A program made the position numbers and the translations under genes. Below, in pieces: positions 27,706 through 35,976 of a stretch of 64,000 nucleotides of DNA. A model generated the notes under the pieces. It was not told where the DNA came from and ran no database searches. It saw only the letters and a program-made list of their open reading frames with translations. Origin of the DNA: Paracoccus acridae (GTDB lineage: Bacteria > Pseudomonadota > Alphaproteobacteria > Rhodobacterales > Rhodobacteraceae). Location: the NCBI RefSeq assembly GCF_014642735.1, contig NZ_BMIV01000003.1, forward strand, positions 241,846 to 305,845. Direction: 5' to 3'. The first letter of the stretch is position 1; every line of letters begins with the position of its first letter.

Positions 27706-28587
27706 TCAGATCCTCTCGATGTCTTCTCGGCCGAAGATGCCGAAGGGGCGGACCATGATGGTCAGCAGGATGATGAGCGAGGTGACGACATCGCGGGTCG
27801 AACCGCCCGCGAAGCTGTCCAGGTATCCGGGGATGACCGTGCCCAGGACGCCCACCAGGATGCCGCCCACCAGGACGCCGGGCACCGAATCGACGCCGCC
27901 CAGGATCACCACGGCGACCGCCGGAAACAGCAGCGCGGAGAGCGTCCAGTCAACGCCCTGCGAGGATCCCCACAGCGCCCCCGCGACCACGGCGGCGATG
28001 CCCGCCAGGCCCCAGGAAATGCCGATGGCGCGTTCCACGGAGATGCCCACGGCCCAGCTGGACACATGGTCGTCCGACACGGCGCGCAGCTTGGTGCCGG
28101 TCCGGGTACGGAAGAACAGAAGCGAGGCGCCGACCAGAGCCAAGGCGATGATGCCGCCGTAAAGCGAGGTGCGGTTGATGAAGACGTCGCCGATGATGAT
28201 GGGGGCGAAGTCGATCCCCAGGTCGATGGGCTTGGGCGTCGATCCCAGGATGCCCGGCACCATGCCGCGCAGCAGGATCTCAAGCCCCAGGGTCAGCATC
28301 ACCACCATGATGACCGGCTGGCCGACCATGCGGCGCAGCAGCAGCCGTTCCACCACAAGGCCGAAGCCGAACATGATCGCGGCCGCAAGCGGGATGGCGA
28401 TCCAGACATGAAGGCCCCAGGCCATGACCAGCCAGACCGCATAGCCCGCCGTCATCACCAGGGCGCCCTGCGCCAGGTTCGGCACGCCCGCGGATTTATA
28501 GATCAGCACGAAGCCCAGGGCGACCAGCGAATACATCAGCCCGGTCAGCGCGCCCGAGATCAGCAGTTCCAGGAAATAAGCCATCAC
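27706..28587 (-). CDS. livH: Branched-chain-type ABC permease LivH
   Basis: A 293-residue permease with eight or so hydrophobic segments. It begins ELLISGALTGLMYSLVALGFVLIYKSAGVPNLAQGALVM, the standard LivH opening (G-x-x-Y-x-L-x-A-x-G-x-x-L-I-Y...N-x-A-x-G). The loop GTKLRAVSDDHVSSWAVGISVERAIGISWGLAG is also conserved. Start overlaps the ligase stop (ATGA), so CoA-ligase and transporter synthesis are coupled. Confidence 0.9.
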   Translation of the reverse strand: MMAYFLELLISGALTGLMYSLVALGFVLIYKSAGVPNLAQGALVMTAGYAVWLVMAWGLHVWIAIPLAAAIMFGFGLVVERLLLRRMVGQPVIMVVMLTLGLEILLRGMVPGILGSTPKPIDLGIDFAPIIIGDVFINRTSLYGGIIALALVGASLLFFRTRTGTKLRAVSDDHVSSWAVGISVERAIGISWGLAGIAAVVAGALWGSSQGVDWTLSALLFPAVAVVILGGVDSVPGVLVGGILVGVLGTVIPGYLDSFAGGSTRDVVTSLIILLTIMVRPFGIFGREDIERI

Positions 28588-30533
28588 GCGGCCCCCTTCA
28601 CGTCGGACAGCCGCAGCACCCGGTCCAGCGACCCGGTCTGGCCGTTTTCATAGGTGATCTGCGCCTTGAAGTCGATCTGGTCGTCGCCCCGGTTCAGCGC
28701 CTCGATGATCGGGCCGTATCGGTCGTCGATCACGTTGCGCTTGAGCTTGCGGGTCCGCGTGACCTCTCCGTCGTCGGGGTCGAATTCCTTGTGCAGGTTC
28801 ACGAAGCGGTCGATGGACAGCCCATGCGGCAGATGGGCGTTCACGGCCGCGATCTCGCCCGAGATCAGGTCATAGATGCGGCTGGCCTGGGACAGTTCGG
28901 CATAGGAGGTATAGGCCACGCCATGTTCCTGCGCCCATTGGCCCACCGCCTGGAAGTCGATGCAGACGATCGCCACCAGCATGTCGCGGCCCTTGCCGAT
29001 GACGGCGGCGTCCTTGATATAGGGGCTGAATTTCAGCCGGTTTTCCAGGTAGGTGGCGATGAAGCGGGTGCCGTCGCGTTTTTCCACCACCTCGGACACG
29101 CGGCCAAGGACGACCAACTGCCCGTCGGGTTCGATCTGGCCCGCATCGCCCGTGTGCAGCCAGCCGTCCTGCAGCGCCTCGGCGCTGGCTTTCGGGTTCT
29201 GGAAATAGCCGTCGAAGATGTTGTCGCCGCGCAGCAGGATCTCGCCATGCTCGTCGATCTTCATCTCCACGCCCGGGAAGGGGCGCCCGACCGTGGTCAG
29301 CGAGATGTCCTCGGGCTTTTGCGCAACCGCCAGGGCGCAGTTTTCCGTCTGACCATAGAACTGGCGCAGGTTCAGGCCGATGGCGCGGAACCACAAAAAC
29401 ACGTCCTCGCCGATGGCCTCTCCGGCAGTATAGGCGCGCTTCACGCGGCCCAGGCCAAGCTGGTCGCGGATCGGGCCATAGATCAGCCATTCGCCCAGGA
29501 ATCGCGTCAGACCGCCGCCCGCGGGCTTGCCGTCCAGGCGGGCGCGTTCCGCCTCCATCGCGCGGGGCATGAAATAGTCGTAAAGCCAGCGCTTGATGCC
29601 GGTGGTTTCCGCAATCCCCACCTGCACGCGGGTCAGCATGGCCGACCATGCGCGGGGGGATGCGAAGTACAGCGTGGGCGCCATTTCCCGCAGGTCGTGC
29701 AGCGCGGTTTCGTTCGCCTCGGGGATGTTGACAGTGAAGCGCAATTCCATCGCCGCGCCGACCGAGAAGATGAAGTCGCCGACCCAGGCCATCGGCAGAT
29801 AGGCCATGTGGACTTCGCCCTGCTGGAAATAGCCTGCGGCGGCGGCGTTGCGGACGCCCGACAGGACATGGCCGTGTTTCAGCGGGATGCCCTTGGGCGC
29901 GCCGGTGGTGCCGGACGAATGCATCAGCACCACGATGTCATGGATCGTGGACCGAGCGATCAGGTTCCTGGCAAGGTTCGGATCGGCCTTCAGCCGCGCA
30001 GCCCCTTCGGCGCGGATCGCGTCGAAGCCCGCCACGCCAGCCGGTTCGCGGCCCGCAAGCCCGCGCGGGTCGTCATAGATCACCAGATCCAGATGCGTCC
30101 AGCGGCCCTTGGCCTCCAGCATCTTGTCCACCTGTTCCTGGTCCTCGGCCACGGCGACGCGGATATCCTCGCGCTCCATCTGGGCGGCCAGTTCCTCGGT
30201 CGGGGCATCGGCATAGGCGGGCGACGGGATCGCCCGCAGGCAGGCCGCGCCCAGCATCGCGAAATACAGGTTCGGGCGGTTGTCGCCGATCACCATGACC
30301 ACGTCGCCGGGCTTCACGCCGCGCGCCTCAAGGCCTGCGGCGAATTCCACCACGGCCCGCAGGTAGTCGGCCCAGGTATATTCCTGCCAGATGCCGTGGT
30401 CGCGTTCGCGCATGGCGACCTGGTTCGGCACCTCGGCCGCGTTCTGCGCCAGGCGCGCCAAGATCGTGTCGTCTTGGCGCCAGTTCGGATGCAGCGCCTG
30501 GGCCTGGGCGATGTTCACCGGATCATGCTGCAT
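28584..30533 (-). CDS. Long-chain-type acyl-CoA synthetase (AMP-binding)
   Basis: 649 residues of the FadD/ACSL superfamily. The P-loop is VVLMHSSGTTGAPKGIPLKHG (around 205-225), followed by FYGQTENCALAVAQ, the ITTVGRP-like LTTVGRPFPGVEMKI, and GWLHTGDAGQIEPDGQLVVLGRVSEVVEKRDGTRFIATYLENRLKFSPYIKDAAVIGKG. The long insertion after the P-loop and the VEKRDG element are typical of the long-chain/bacterial ACSL-like group often encoded inside liv-type operons. It would trap the imported carboxylate as a CoA thioester. It overlaps livG by 11 bases and livH by four. Confidence 0.88.
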   Translation of the reverse strand: MQHDPVNIAQAQALHPNWRQDDTILARLAQNAAEVPNQVAMRERDHGIWQEYTWADYLRAVVEFAAGLEARGVKPGDVVMVIGDNRPNLYFAMLGAACLRAIPSPAYADAPTEELAAQMEREDIRVAVAEDQEQVDKMLEAKGRWTHLDLVIYDDPRGLAGREPAGVAGFDAIRAEGAARLKADPNLARNLIARSTIHDIVVLMHSSGTTGAPKGIPLKHGHVLSGVRNAAAAGYFQQGEVHMAYLPMAWVGDFIFSVGAAMELRFTVNIPEANETALHDLREMAPTLYFASPRAWSAMLTRVQVGIAETTGIKRWLYDYFMPRAMEAERARLDGKPAGGGLTRFLGEWLIYGPIRDQLGLGRVKRAYTAGEAIGEDVFLWFRAIGLNLRQFYGQTENCALAVAQKPEDISLTTVGRPFPGVEMKIDEHGEILLRGDNIFDGYFQNPKASAEALQDGWLHTGDAGQIEPDGQLVVLGRVSEVVEKRDGTRFIATYLENRLKFSPYIKDAAVIGKGRDMLVAIVCIDFQAVGQWAQEHGVAYTSYAELSQASRIYDLISGEIAAVNAHLPHGLSIDRFVNLHKEFDPDDGEVTRTRKLKRNVIDDRYGPIIEALNRGDDQIDFKAQITYENGQTGSLDRVLRLSDVKGAA

Positions 30534-31302
30534 GGCGGGGCTTTCCGATATAGGCCTCGACCACGCGGGGATCGGCGATGGCTTCGCGTGCCGGGCCCTG
30601 GGCGATTTCCTGGCCGTTGTTCAGGACCAGAACCCGGTCGCAAAGCGCGGTCACGACATCCATGTGATGTTCGATGATCAGGACCGTCAGGCCCAGGGCC
30701 TCCTGCGCGTCCAGGATGAAACGGACCATGTATTCCTTTTCCTCCTGGTTCATGCCGGCCATCGGTTCGTCCAGGACCAGCAGGCGCGGTTCGGCGCACA
30801 GCGCGCGGGCCAGTTCGACCCGCTTCTGCAGGCCCAGGGGGATCACGTCGACATGTTCGTCGCGCGCAGGCGCCAGTTGCAGAAGGTCGATCACCTCCTC
30901 GACATGGCGGCGGTGGGCCACTTCTTCCTTTTGCGCCCACCAGGGATAAAAGAAGGAGGCCAGCGGATTGGGCTTCATGAAGATGTGCCGGCCCATCAGG
31001 ATGTTGTCGAGGACCGACATGCCGTGGAACAGCGCCACGTTCTGGAAGGTGCGCGCCACCCCCATGGAGGCGATGCGAAACGGCTTCAGCCCGTTGATCT
31101 GCTGGCCGTCCAGCGTGATCGTGCCTTCCTGCGGCGGATAGAAGCCGGTGATGGCATTGACCAGCGTGGTCTTGCCGGAACCGTTCGGCCCGACCAGGCC
31201 GAAGATTTCCCCCCGGTTCACGGCCACGGATACGTTCTTCAGCGCGACGACGCCGCCGAAACGGCGCACGACATTGTCGCAGACAAGGGTATGATCGCTC
31301 AT
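30523..31302 (-). CDS. livG: Branched-chain-type ABC transporter ATP-binding protein LivG
   Basis: A 259-residue ATPase: Walker A GPNGSGKTT (38-46), signature region DVIPLGLQKRVELARAL (the usual LSGG is replaced by LGLQ, common in some LivG proteins), Walker B RLLVLDEPMAGMNQEE, and the LivG-type ending GQEIAQGPAREAIADPRVVEAYIG. First gene of the seven-gene operon that runs left to 23376, with a divergent LysR gene 154 bases away. Confidence 0.89.
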   Translation of the reverse strand: MSDHTLVCDNVVRRFGGVVALKNVSVAVNRGEIFGLVGPNGSGKTTLVNAITGFYPPQEGTITLDGQQINGLKPFRIASMGVARTFQNVALFHGMSVLDNILMGRHIFMKPNPLASFFYPWWAQKEEVAHRRHVEEVIDLLQLAPARDEHVDVIPLGLQKRVELARALCAEPRLLVLDEPMAGMNQEEKEYMVRFILDAQEALGLTVLIIEHHMDVVTALCDRVLVLNNGQEIAQGPAREAIADPRVVEAYIGKPRHAA

Positions 31303-31419
31303 GCGGGCACAAGCCCGTTCAGTCCGCGCATAGCCTGTCCTCCCAAACAGTCTTGCCGGCCGGTTCCTCCTCCGACCGTGGATAAGGAAAGGCTAGCATC
31401 GGATGCGATTTTGGGTAAA

Positions 31420-31446
31420 CCGAAAAGAATGGCAAAGTTCTTTCGG
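31420..31446. promoter_or_regulatory. Inverted repeat just upstream of the LysR gene
   Basis: CCGAAAAGAA (31420-31429) and TTCTTTCGG (31438-31446) are near-perfect complements, with one extra A, around an eight-base spacer and end ten bases before the LysR start. It could be the regulator's own operator, in the shared region with livG, or an RNA hairpin close to the start codon. Confidence 0.35.
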
Positions 31447-31456
31447 GATTTCTGAA

Positions 31457-32374
31457 ATGCACCCGAACCTGGTCGATCACCTGCGCGCCTTCTGCGCCAT
31501 CGCCGACACGGGCAGCCTGACGGCGGCGGCCAAGGAATTGCGGCGGCCGATCTCCTCGGTCAGCTATTCGCTGGCGCAATTGGAAAGCCAATGCGGCTTT
31601 CCCCTGCTGGGGCGCGGCACCAGCAGGGCGGAACTGACCGAACGCGGCCGGGTCCTGCTGGCCGAGGCGCGCAGCGTCGTGGAACGCGCCCGCAGCTTCA
31701 CCACCCACGCCCAATCGCTGGAAAAGGGCGAGGAAACGCGGCTGCGCGTGCTGGTGGACGTGCTGTTTCCCCGCGCCGACCTGAACCGGGCGCTGCGGGC
31801 CTTTGCGGACGACCATCCCCATGCGCGCTTCCAGTTCTTCAATTCATCGCTGGCGACGCTGTGGGACGACCTGCGGGACGGCAATTTCGATTTCGCGTTG
31901 ACGCTGGCCGCCGCGATCCCCTCGGACATCGCCGCACGCCACCTGGGGACCGAGACGCTGGGCCCGGTCTGCGCGGCGGGGCACCGGCTGGCCGGGTTGC
32001 CGCAGCCCCTTGCCATGCGCGCCTTCGACCGGGAACGGCAGATCTATTACGTCGGATCCCCGCAGATCGACATGGAACGGGTGGGGCGGCTGTTTTCGAC
32101 GGATGTCTGGACGGTGAACGATGTGGAATCGATCAAGTCGATGGTCACGGCGGGCCTTGGCTGGTGCTTTTCCGCCAGCGGCACCTTTGCCCCCGAGATC
32201 GCGCGGGGCGAGGTCGTGCCGCTTGTCTGCGAGGACATGCAGTTCCACCCGGTCCGCACCGTGGTCGTGGCCTGGCCCGCGCATCGCAGGCCAGGTCCCC
32301 TGGGGCGGCAGATGGTCCAGACCCTGGCCGACCGGTTCGGCCAGGCAGAGACCGTCAGGCCAGCAACCCGGTAA
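31457..32374 (+). CDS. LysR-family transcriptional regulator
   Basis: 305 residues from ATG at 31457. The winged HTH is LRAFCAIADTGSLTAAAKELRRPISSVSYSLAQLESQCGFPLLGR (about 8-52), and the effector domain starts near TRLRVLVDVLFPRADLNRALRAF. A start at 31403 would add 18 residues that do not look like LysR. It is divergent from the liv/CoA-ligase operon, so it is the probable regulator of that operon. Its 3' end overlaps the convergent heme peroxidase gene by 20 bases. Confidence 0.88.
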   Translation: MHPNLVDHLRAFCAIADTGSLTAAAKELRRPISSVSYSLAQLESQCGFPLLGRGTSRAELTERGRVLLAEARSVVERARSFTTHAQSLEKGEETRLRVLVDVLFPRADLNRALRAFADDHPHARFQFFNSSLATLWDDLRDGNFDFALTLAAAIPSDIAARHLGTETLGPVCAAGHRLAGLPQPLAMRAFDRERQIYYVGSPQIDMERVGRLFSTDVWTVNDVESIKSMVTAGLGWCFSASGTFAPEIARGEVVPLVCEDMQFHPVRTVVVAWPAHRRPGPLGRQMVQTLADRFGQAETVRPATR

Positions 32375-34151
32375 AGCGCAGCATCGCCTTCAGGCTGTCG
32401 ATGGGCTGCGAGGGCTGGAACAGGTGCGGCGACCAGCGGTGCCCGCCGATCTTCGCGTTCCAGTAGGAACCGGCGTCGTGGATCACCAGCCCCGCCAGCG
32501 TGTTGGCGACCAGATGGCTGCCCAGGGCGCCAAGGTGGTTGCCGCCGACCAGTTCCGCTTCTCGCAGGACATAGAACCACAAGGGCGTTGCCGCATCGAG
32601 GCCCGGTCCGGTCAGGAAATCGCGTCCCTCGGCCACCTGTTCGGGGGTCAGCACCGGGATCGGGCGGTAAAGGCCGGTCGCGTTGATCGCCTCGATCAGG
32701 CCCTGGGCCGACGGCATGTTCAGCCGATAACCGCGCCGCAGGTTGCGGCTGGCCAGGCGCCGCATCACGGCCGGGTTAGCGGGCTGGTTGATCATGTCGT
32801 CCAAGGGCGGGGCCAGATGCGTGTCGATCTTGCGGGCCGACCGCAGCGGGGTTTCGGCATGGACGAAGCGGTCCCATTCGATCACCCAGTTGCCGGGCAG
32901 GGATGTCTTGGGATCGGCCGTCAGGGGCGAGGGCATCTTGCCGCTGCCGGTGAACTGGAACAACTGGGTGAAGCTGGCGAATGGCGCAAGCTGCGTCGAT
33001 CCCGCCACGGCCCGACCGAAGAAGCGGTTGTGGTCATAGCCGCCGCGCACCATCGAATGTCCGAAGCGGAAGCCCGCGACCGAAAATTCCAGCGGCATCG
33101 GCATCTTGGCCGGATCGGCGGGCGGATTGTCGGCCAGGAATTCGGCATAAAGCGGCGCGCCGGTGGCCAGAACCTCGTCCACGACGTCACCCGCGCAGAC
33201 CGCGGGCAGGAAGGCGTTCAGCACCAGCCATTGGTAATGATAGCGGGTCAGGCGGCGGGCATCCTCGAAGTCGTGGCCCAGATCCACCATCCGGTTGTGC
33301 AGGCGCAGGAAGGCGACATGCAATTGCGCCACCAGCAGGTTTTCGTCGTTGCGCCCGTCGCCGATGATCGCGCGTGTGCGGATCGGGCCATCGGCATCGA
33401 CGAAATTGGCGCGCAGATCCGGGGGCAGGGCATTCAGTTCCGCCACCGTGATGTCGCCGCGGTCCATCAGAAAGCCCAGCCGCAGCAGGTCGGCGGCAGG
33501 ATCGGCGGGCAGGGGCGGGCGTCCGTCGCCGGAATCGGCGGTGACCCCCAGGCGCATCTTGTCGGTAAAGGTCGGATGGCGCATCAGCCCGGCCAGCTTG
33601 GCCGCAAAGGCCCCTTGGCCCGGGGAATCGCCGTAAAGGCTGTCCAGGGCCAGCGTTCCTTCGCGAAGGTTGTCCAGTTCACCCTCGACCTGGATGCGGT
33701 CCATGGGGGCGATGTCGCCCGCGATTTCCGACAGTCCCGCGACCTCCCGGTCGGTGTTGGCGGTGATGTCGTGGTCGATGAACTGTCCGAAATAGGTGAA
33801 GATCGGCGCGACCGAACCGTCGCCCGGCCCCGTCGTTTCCGTCGCCATGCTGTCGGCAAGCTGGTCAAGCGCCGCAAGCGTGGCGGGACCTTCCGGCAGG
33901 CCGGGCGCGTCGCGGAACAGATATCGGAAAGCCCCCGGCGCGGTGGACATGGACCGCAGGCTGCCGGCCTCGGGGGCGGGGGCGGTCGCGCCGTCCACCA
34001 CGGCGGACAACGGCTTGAGGTCCAGACGTTCCATTTGGGCGGCGGGATTTTCCAGGACCGCCATTCCCCTGGTGAGGGCGGCATCGGTGGCGGGCTGCGG
34101 GACGGCGGTATCCTGGACGATCCGCGTTCCGTGGCTGAGAGAAAACAGCAT
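32355..34151 (-). CDS. Animal-type heme peroxidase (peroxidasin/cyclooxygenase superfamily)
   Basis: 598 residues from ATG at 34151, which has GGAG six bases upstream. Catalytic landmarks are present: distal histidine in FGQFIDHD (H127), the GDGRNDENLL element with the catalytic Arg/Glu (R267, E270), LHVAFLRLHNRMVD, and the proximal histidine in FRFGHSMVRGG (H365). No signal peptide, membrane anchor or RTX repeats are seen, so it looks cytosolic or exported by a cryptic route. It probably oxidises halides or organic substrates with H2O2. It stands alone between two operons, behind an AT-rich upstream region with a possible Fur-type site. Its substrate is unknown. Confidence 0.88.
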   Translation of the reverse strand: MLFSLSHGTRIVQDTAVPQPATDAALTRGMAVLENPAAQMERLDLKPLSAVVDGATAPAPEAGSLRSMSTAPGAFRYLFRDAPGLPEGPATLAALDQLADSMATETTGPGDGSVAPIFTYFGQFIDHDITANTDREVAGLSEIAGDIAPMDRIQVEGELDNLREGTLALDSLYGDSPGQGAFAAKLAGLMRHPTFTDKMRLGVTADSGDGRPPLPADPAADLLRLGFLMDRGDITVAELNALPPDLRANFVDADGPIRTRAIIGDGRNDENLLVAQLHVAFLRLHNRMVDLGHDFEDARRLTRYHYQWLVLNAFLPAVCAGDVVDEVLATGAPLYAEFLADNPPADPAKMPMPLEFSVAGFRFGHSMVRGGYDHNRFFGRAVAGSTQLAPFASFTQLFQFTGSGKMPSPLTADPKTSLPGNWVIEWDRFVHAETPLRSARKIDTHLAPPLDDMINQPANPAVMRRLASRNLRRGYRLNMPSAQGLIEAINATGLYRPIPVLTPEQVAEGRDFLTGPGLDAATPLWFYVLREAELVGGNHLGALGSHLVANTLAGLVIHDAGSYWNAKIGGHRWSPHLFQPSQPIDSLKAMLRFTGLLA

Positions 34152-34285
34152 CTTGAACTCCAGGCAATCGTGATCACACCGACGCAAAAGGGTTTTGCGC
34201 CGAACAAGGAATGGCCGCAGGGCTGCGGTTTTTCGGGATATTTCGGGCCTTCCTGTTTTCAGCCCAAATAAATGATTCCCATTTG

Positions 34286-34298
34286 AATGAATATCATT
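34286..34298. promoter_or_regulatory. Fur-like palindrome upstream of the heme peroxidase gene
   Basis: AATGA-ATA-TCATT on the plus strand lies in an AT-rich stretch (about 34250-34390) 135 bases upstream of the peroxidase start. Related ATGATT and AATGATAA words occur on both sides. This resembles the repeated GATAAT/ATTATC units of Fur boxes. Assignment to Fur, Mur or Irr is not possible by eye. Confidence 0.35.
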
Positions 34299-34329
34299 AA
34301 CTAAAATGATAATCCACAATTAATGTAAA

Positions 34330-34361
34330 ATAATATATCAGGCATCAGCCTGATATATTAT
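34330..34361 (-). terminator. Perfect 14-bp stem, terminator of the SDR/TRAP operon
   Basis: ATAATATATCAGGC (34330-34343), loop ATCA, and its exact complement (34348-34361). Read on the minus strand the stem is followed by TTTTAC, as in an intrinsic terminator, 29 bases after the SDR stop. It would separate that operon from the heme peroxidase gene. The unusual perfection and AT content also allow a role as a protein-binding site. Confidence 0.6.
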
Positions 34362-34390
34362 CCATTGTTGTTAAGGTAATTCAAATGGTT

Positions 34391-35164
34391 CTATTTCGCC
34401 GCCGCTTCGCGCCGCAGGGCGGGCAGGCCGACGCCGGTCGCGTCGAATCCGCCGTCCACGGCCAGCGTCTGCCCGCTGATGAAGCTGGCCTTGTCCGAAC
34501 ACAGGAAGACGATGGCCTCGGCGATCTCGCGCGCTTCGCCATAGCGGTTCAGGGGGATCGCGTCGTAATAGGCGGCGATGATTTCGGGCGCGTGGACGGC
34601 CATGGCCAGCTTGGTCCTGACTGGGCCGGGGGCCACGCAGTTGACGCGGATGCCCTGTTCGCCCAGTTCGGCCGCGAATTGCTTGGTCAGGTGGATCACC
34701 GCGGCCTTGGACGTGCCATAGGCCACCCGCAGCGTCGATGCCCGCAGCCCGGAGATCGAGGCGATGTTGACGATGGCGCCGTTGGTTTTCGCCAGTTCCG
34801 GCACGGCGGCCTGGGTGCACAGGAACACGCCATCCAGGTTGACCGACATCACTTCGCGCCATTCCTCGAAGCTGGTCATGTCCGCGCGCGAAAACAGCGC
34901 CACGCCTGCGTTGTTGACCAGGGCATCGACGCGGCCGAACCGGGCGACCGTCTGGCGGATCATGCCGTCCACCGCCTGCGGATTCGACACGTCCGCCTCG
35001 ACGGCCAGGACGTTTTCCATCGGGTCGCAGACCCGGTGCAGTTCCTCGGTGTCGCGGTCCACCACGGCGACGCGCCAGCCTTGTTCCAGGAAAATCTCGG
35101 TCGCGGCCAGGCCGATGCCTCGGCAACCCCCGGTCACGATTGCCACCTTGGCGTCCTGCGTCAT
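34391..35164 (-). CDS. Short-chain dehydrogenase/reductase (classical SDR)
   Basis: A 257-residue NAD(P)-dependent oxidoreductase: cofactor loop TGGCRGIG (11-18), D36 after the second strand (VAVVDRD) suggesting NAD preference, NNAG (84-87), and the catalytic S136, Y149, K153 (NIASISG...YGTSK). The C-terminus SGQTLAVDGGFDATGVG is typical. Last gene of the TRAP/ligase/thiolase operon, overlapping the PPC gene stop as ATGA. It probably oxidises a hydroxy group or reduces a ketone in the pathway. Substrate unknown. Confidence 0.92.
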   Translation of the reverse strand: MTQDAKVAIVTGGCRGIGLAATEIFLEQGWRVAVVDRDTEELHRVCDPMENVLAVEADVSNPQAVDGMIRQTVARFGRVDALVNNAGVALFSRADMTSFEEWREVMSVNLDGVFLCTQAAVPELAKTNGAIVNIASISGLRASTLRVAYGTSKAAVIHLTKQFAAELGEQGIRVNCVAPGPVRTKLAMAVHAPEIIAAYYDAIPLNRYGEAREIAEAIVFLCSDKASFISGQTLAVDGGFDATGVGLPALRREAAAK

Positions 35165-35976
35165 GTGTCGGTCCTTTCAACGATCAGTTCCAGCGTCACG
35201 CCGACCGGATTCGCCCCGCGTTCCAGCGTGCCGCGCATGATGGTGCCACGGATGTCCACGACCTCGATCGGGACGGTGGCGCGGCCCTGGGCCAGGGTGG
35301 CCCCGTCCAGCCGCAATTCGGTGGCATGGCAGTCCATGCGGCTGCCATCCGTGAAGCGGATATGGTCGATGCTGCCCACGCCGTGCAGCCGGGCATCCGC
35401 GATGCCGTGGCGGACGCAAAGGGCTTCGATGGCGGTGACCACATCCTCTCCGGGCCCGATCCGGGCCAGCAGGCCGGTGCCGCTGCCGCCGCCCTGCGGG
35501 GTGAACAGGGTGAAGGCGGTTTCCGCATCCGGCAGCGCCTCGAACCAGGCATCCGGGGCGCCGATGCCGGTGACGCGCGCATCAGCCGCCAGCACCGTAT
35601 CCAGCGGCAGCAGGTGGCCCATCGTCCCGCCCCAGGTGCCGTGGCAATGCAGGAAGGGCGCGCCGTCCTTCCAGCCGACCGTGGCCGTTGCCCGTTCGAT
35701 GGTCACGGGGCCGTCGGGGGCATGGGTGTCGGAATACCAGGCGGCATGGACCCCGTCGGTCGAAGGCGCGGGCAGCACGAAGCGGATGGGATCGCAGGTC
35801 ACGCCGTCCAGCCAGACCGCGCCGCCCTTGCAGCCCGCATCCGCGAACAGCCGCGCCACAGCCGTCATCACCGTCCGCCCCGCCGGCAGCACGCCCCCAA
35901 TCCGCCGCAGGGATGCAGGCACCGCCACCGTGCGTTCCGCGGCGCGGGGGCCGGGATGGATCATCCGCTGCTTCAT
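35161..35976 (-). CDS. Tandem PPC/DUF296-domain protein
   Basis: 271 residues without signal peptide or membrane segments. Two PPC (DUF296)-like halves are visible. The first, about 25-145, has RTVMTAVARLFADAGCKGGAV, then FLHCHGTWGGTMGHLLPLD with the conserved H-x-H...GGH. The second, about 170-265, has GPGEDVVTAIEALCVRHGIADARLHGVGSI. The second lacks the H-x-H pattern (RMDCHATEL instead). Single PPC proteins form trimers, and in bacteria their enzymatic role is undefined. Its fixed place between a ligase and an SDR, with start-stop overlaps on both sides, argues for a catalytic or metabolite-binding role in this pathway. Confidence 0.75.
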   Translation of the reverse strand: MKQRMIHPGPRAAERTVAVPASLRRIGGVLPAGRTVMTAVARLFADAGCKGGAVWLDGVTCDPIRFVLPAPSTDGVHAAWYSDTHAPDGPVTIERATATVGWKDGAPFLHCHGTWGGTMGHLLPLDTVLAADARVTGIGAPDAWFEALPDAETAFTLFTPQGGGSGTGLLARIGPGEDVVTAIEALCVRHGIADARLHGVGSIDHIRFTDGSRMDCHATELRLDGATLAQGRATVPIEVVDIRGTIMRGTLERGANPVGVTLELIVERTDT

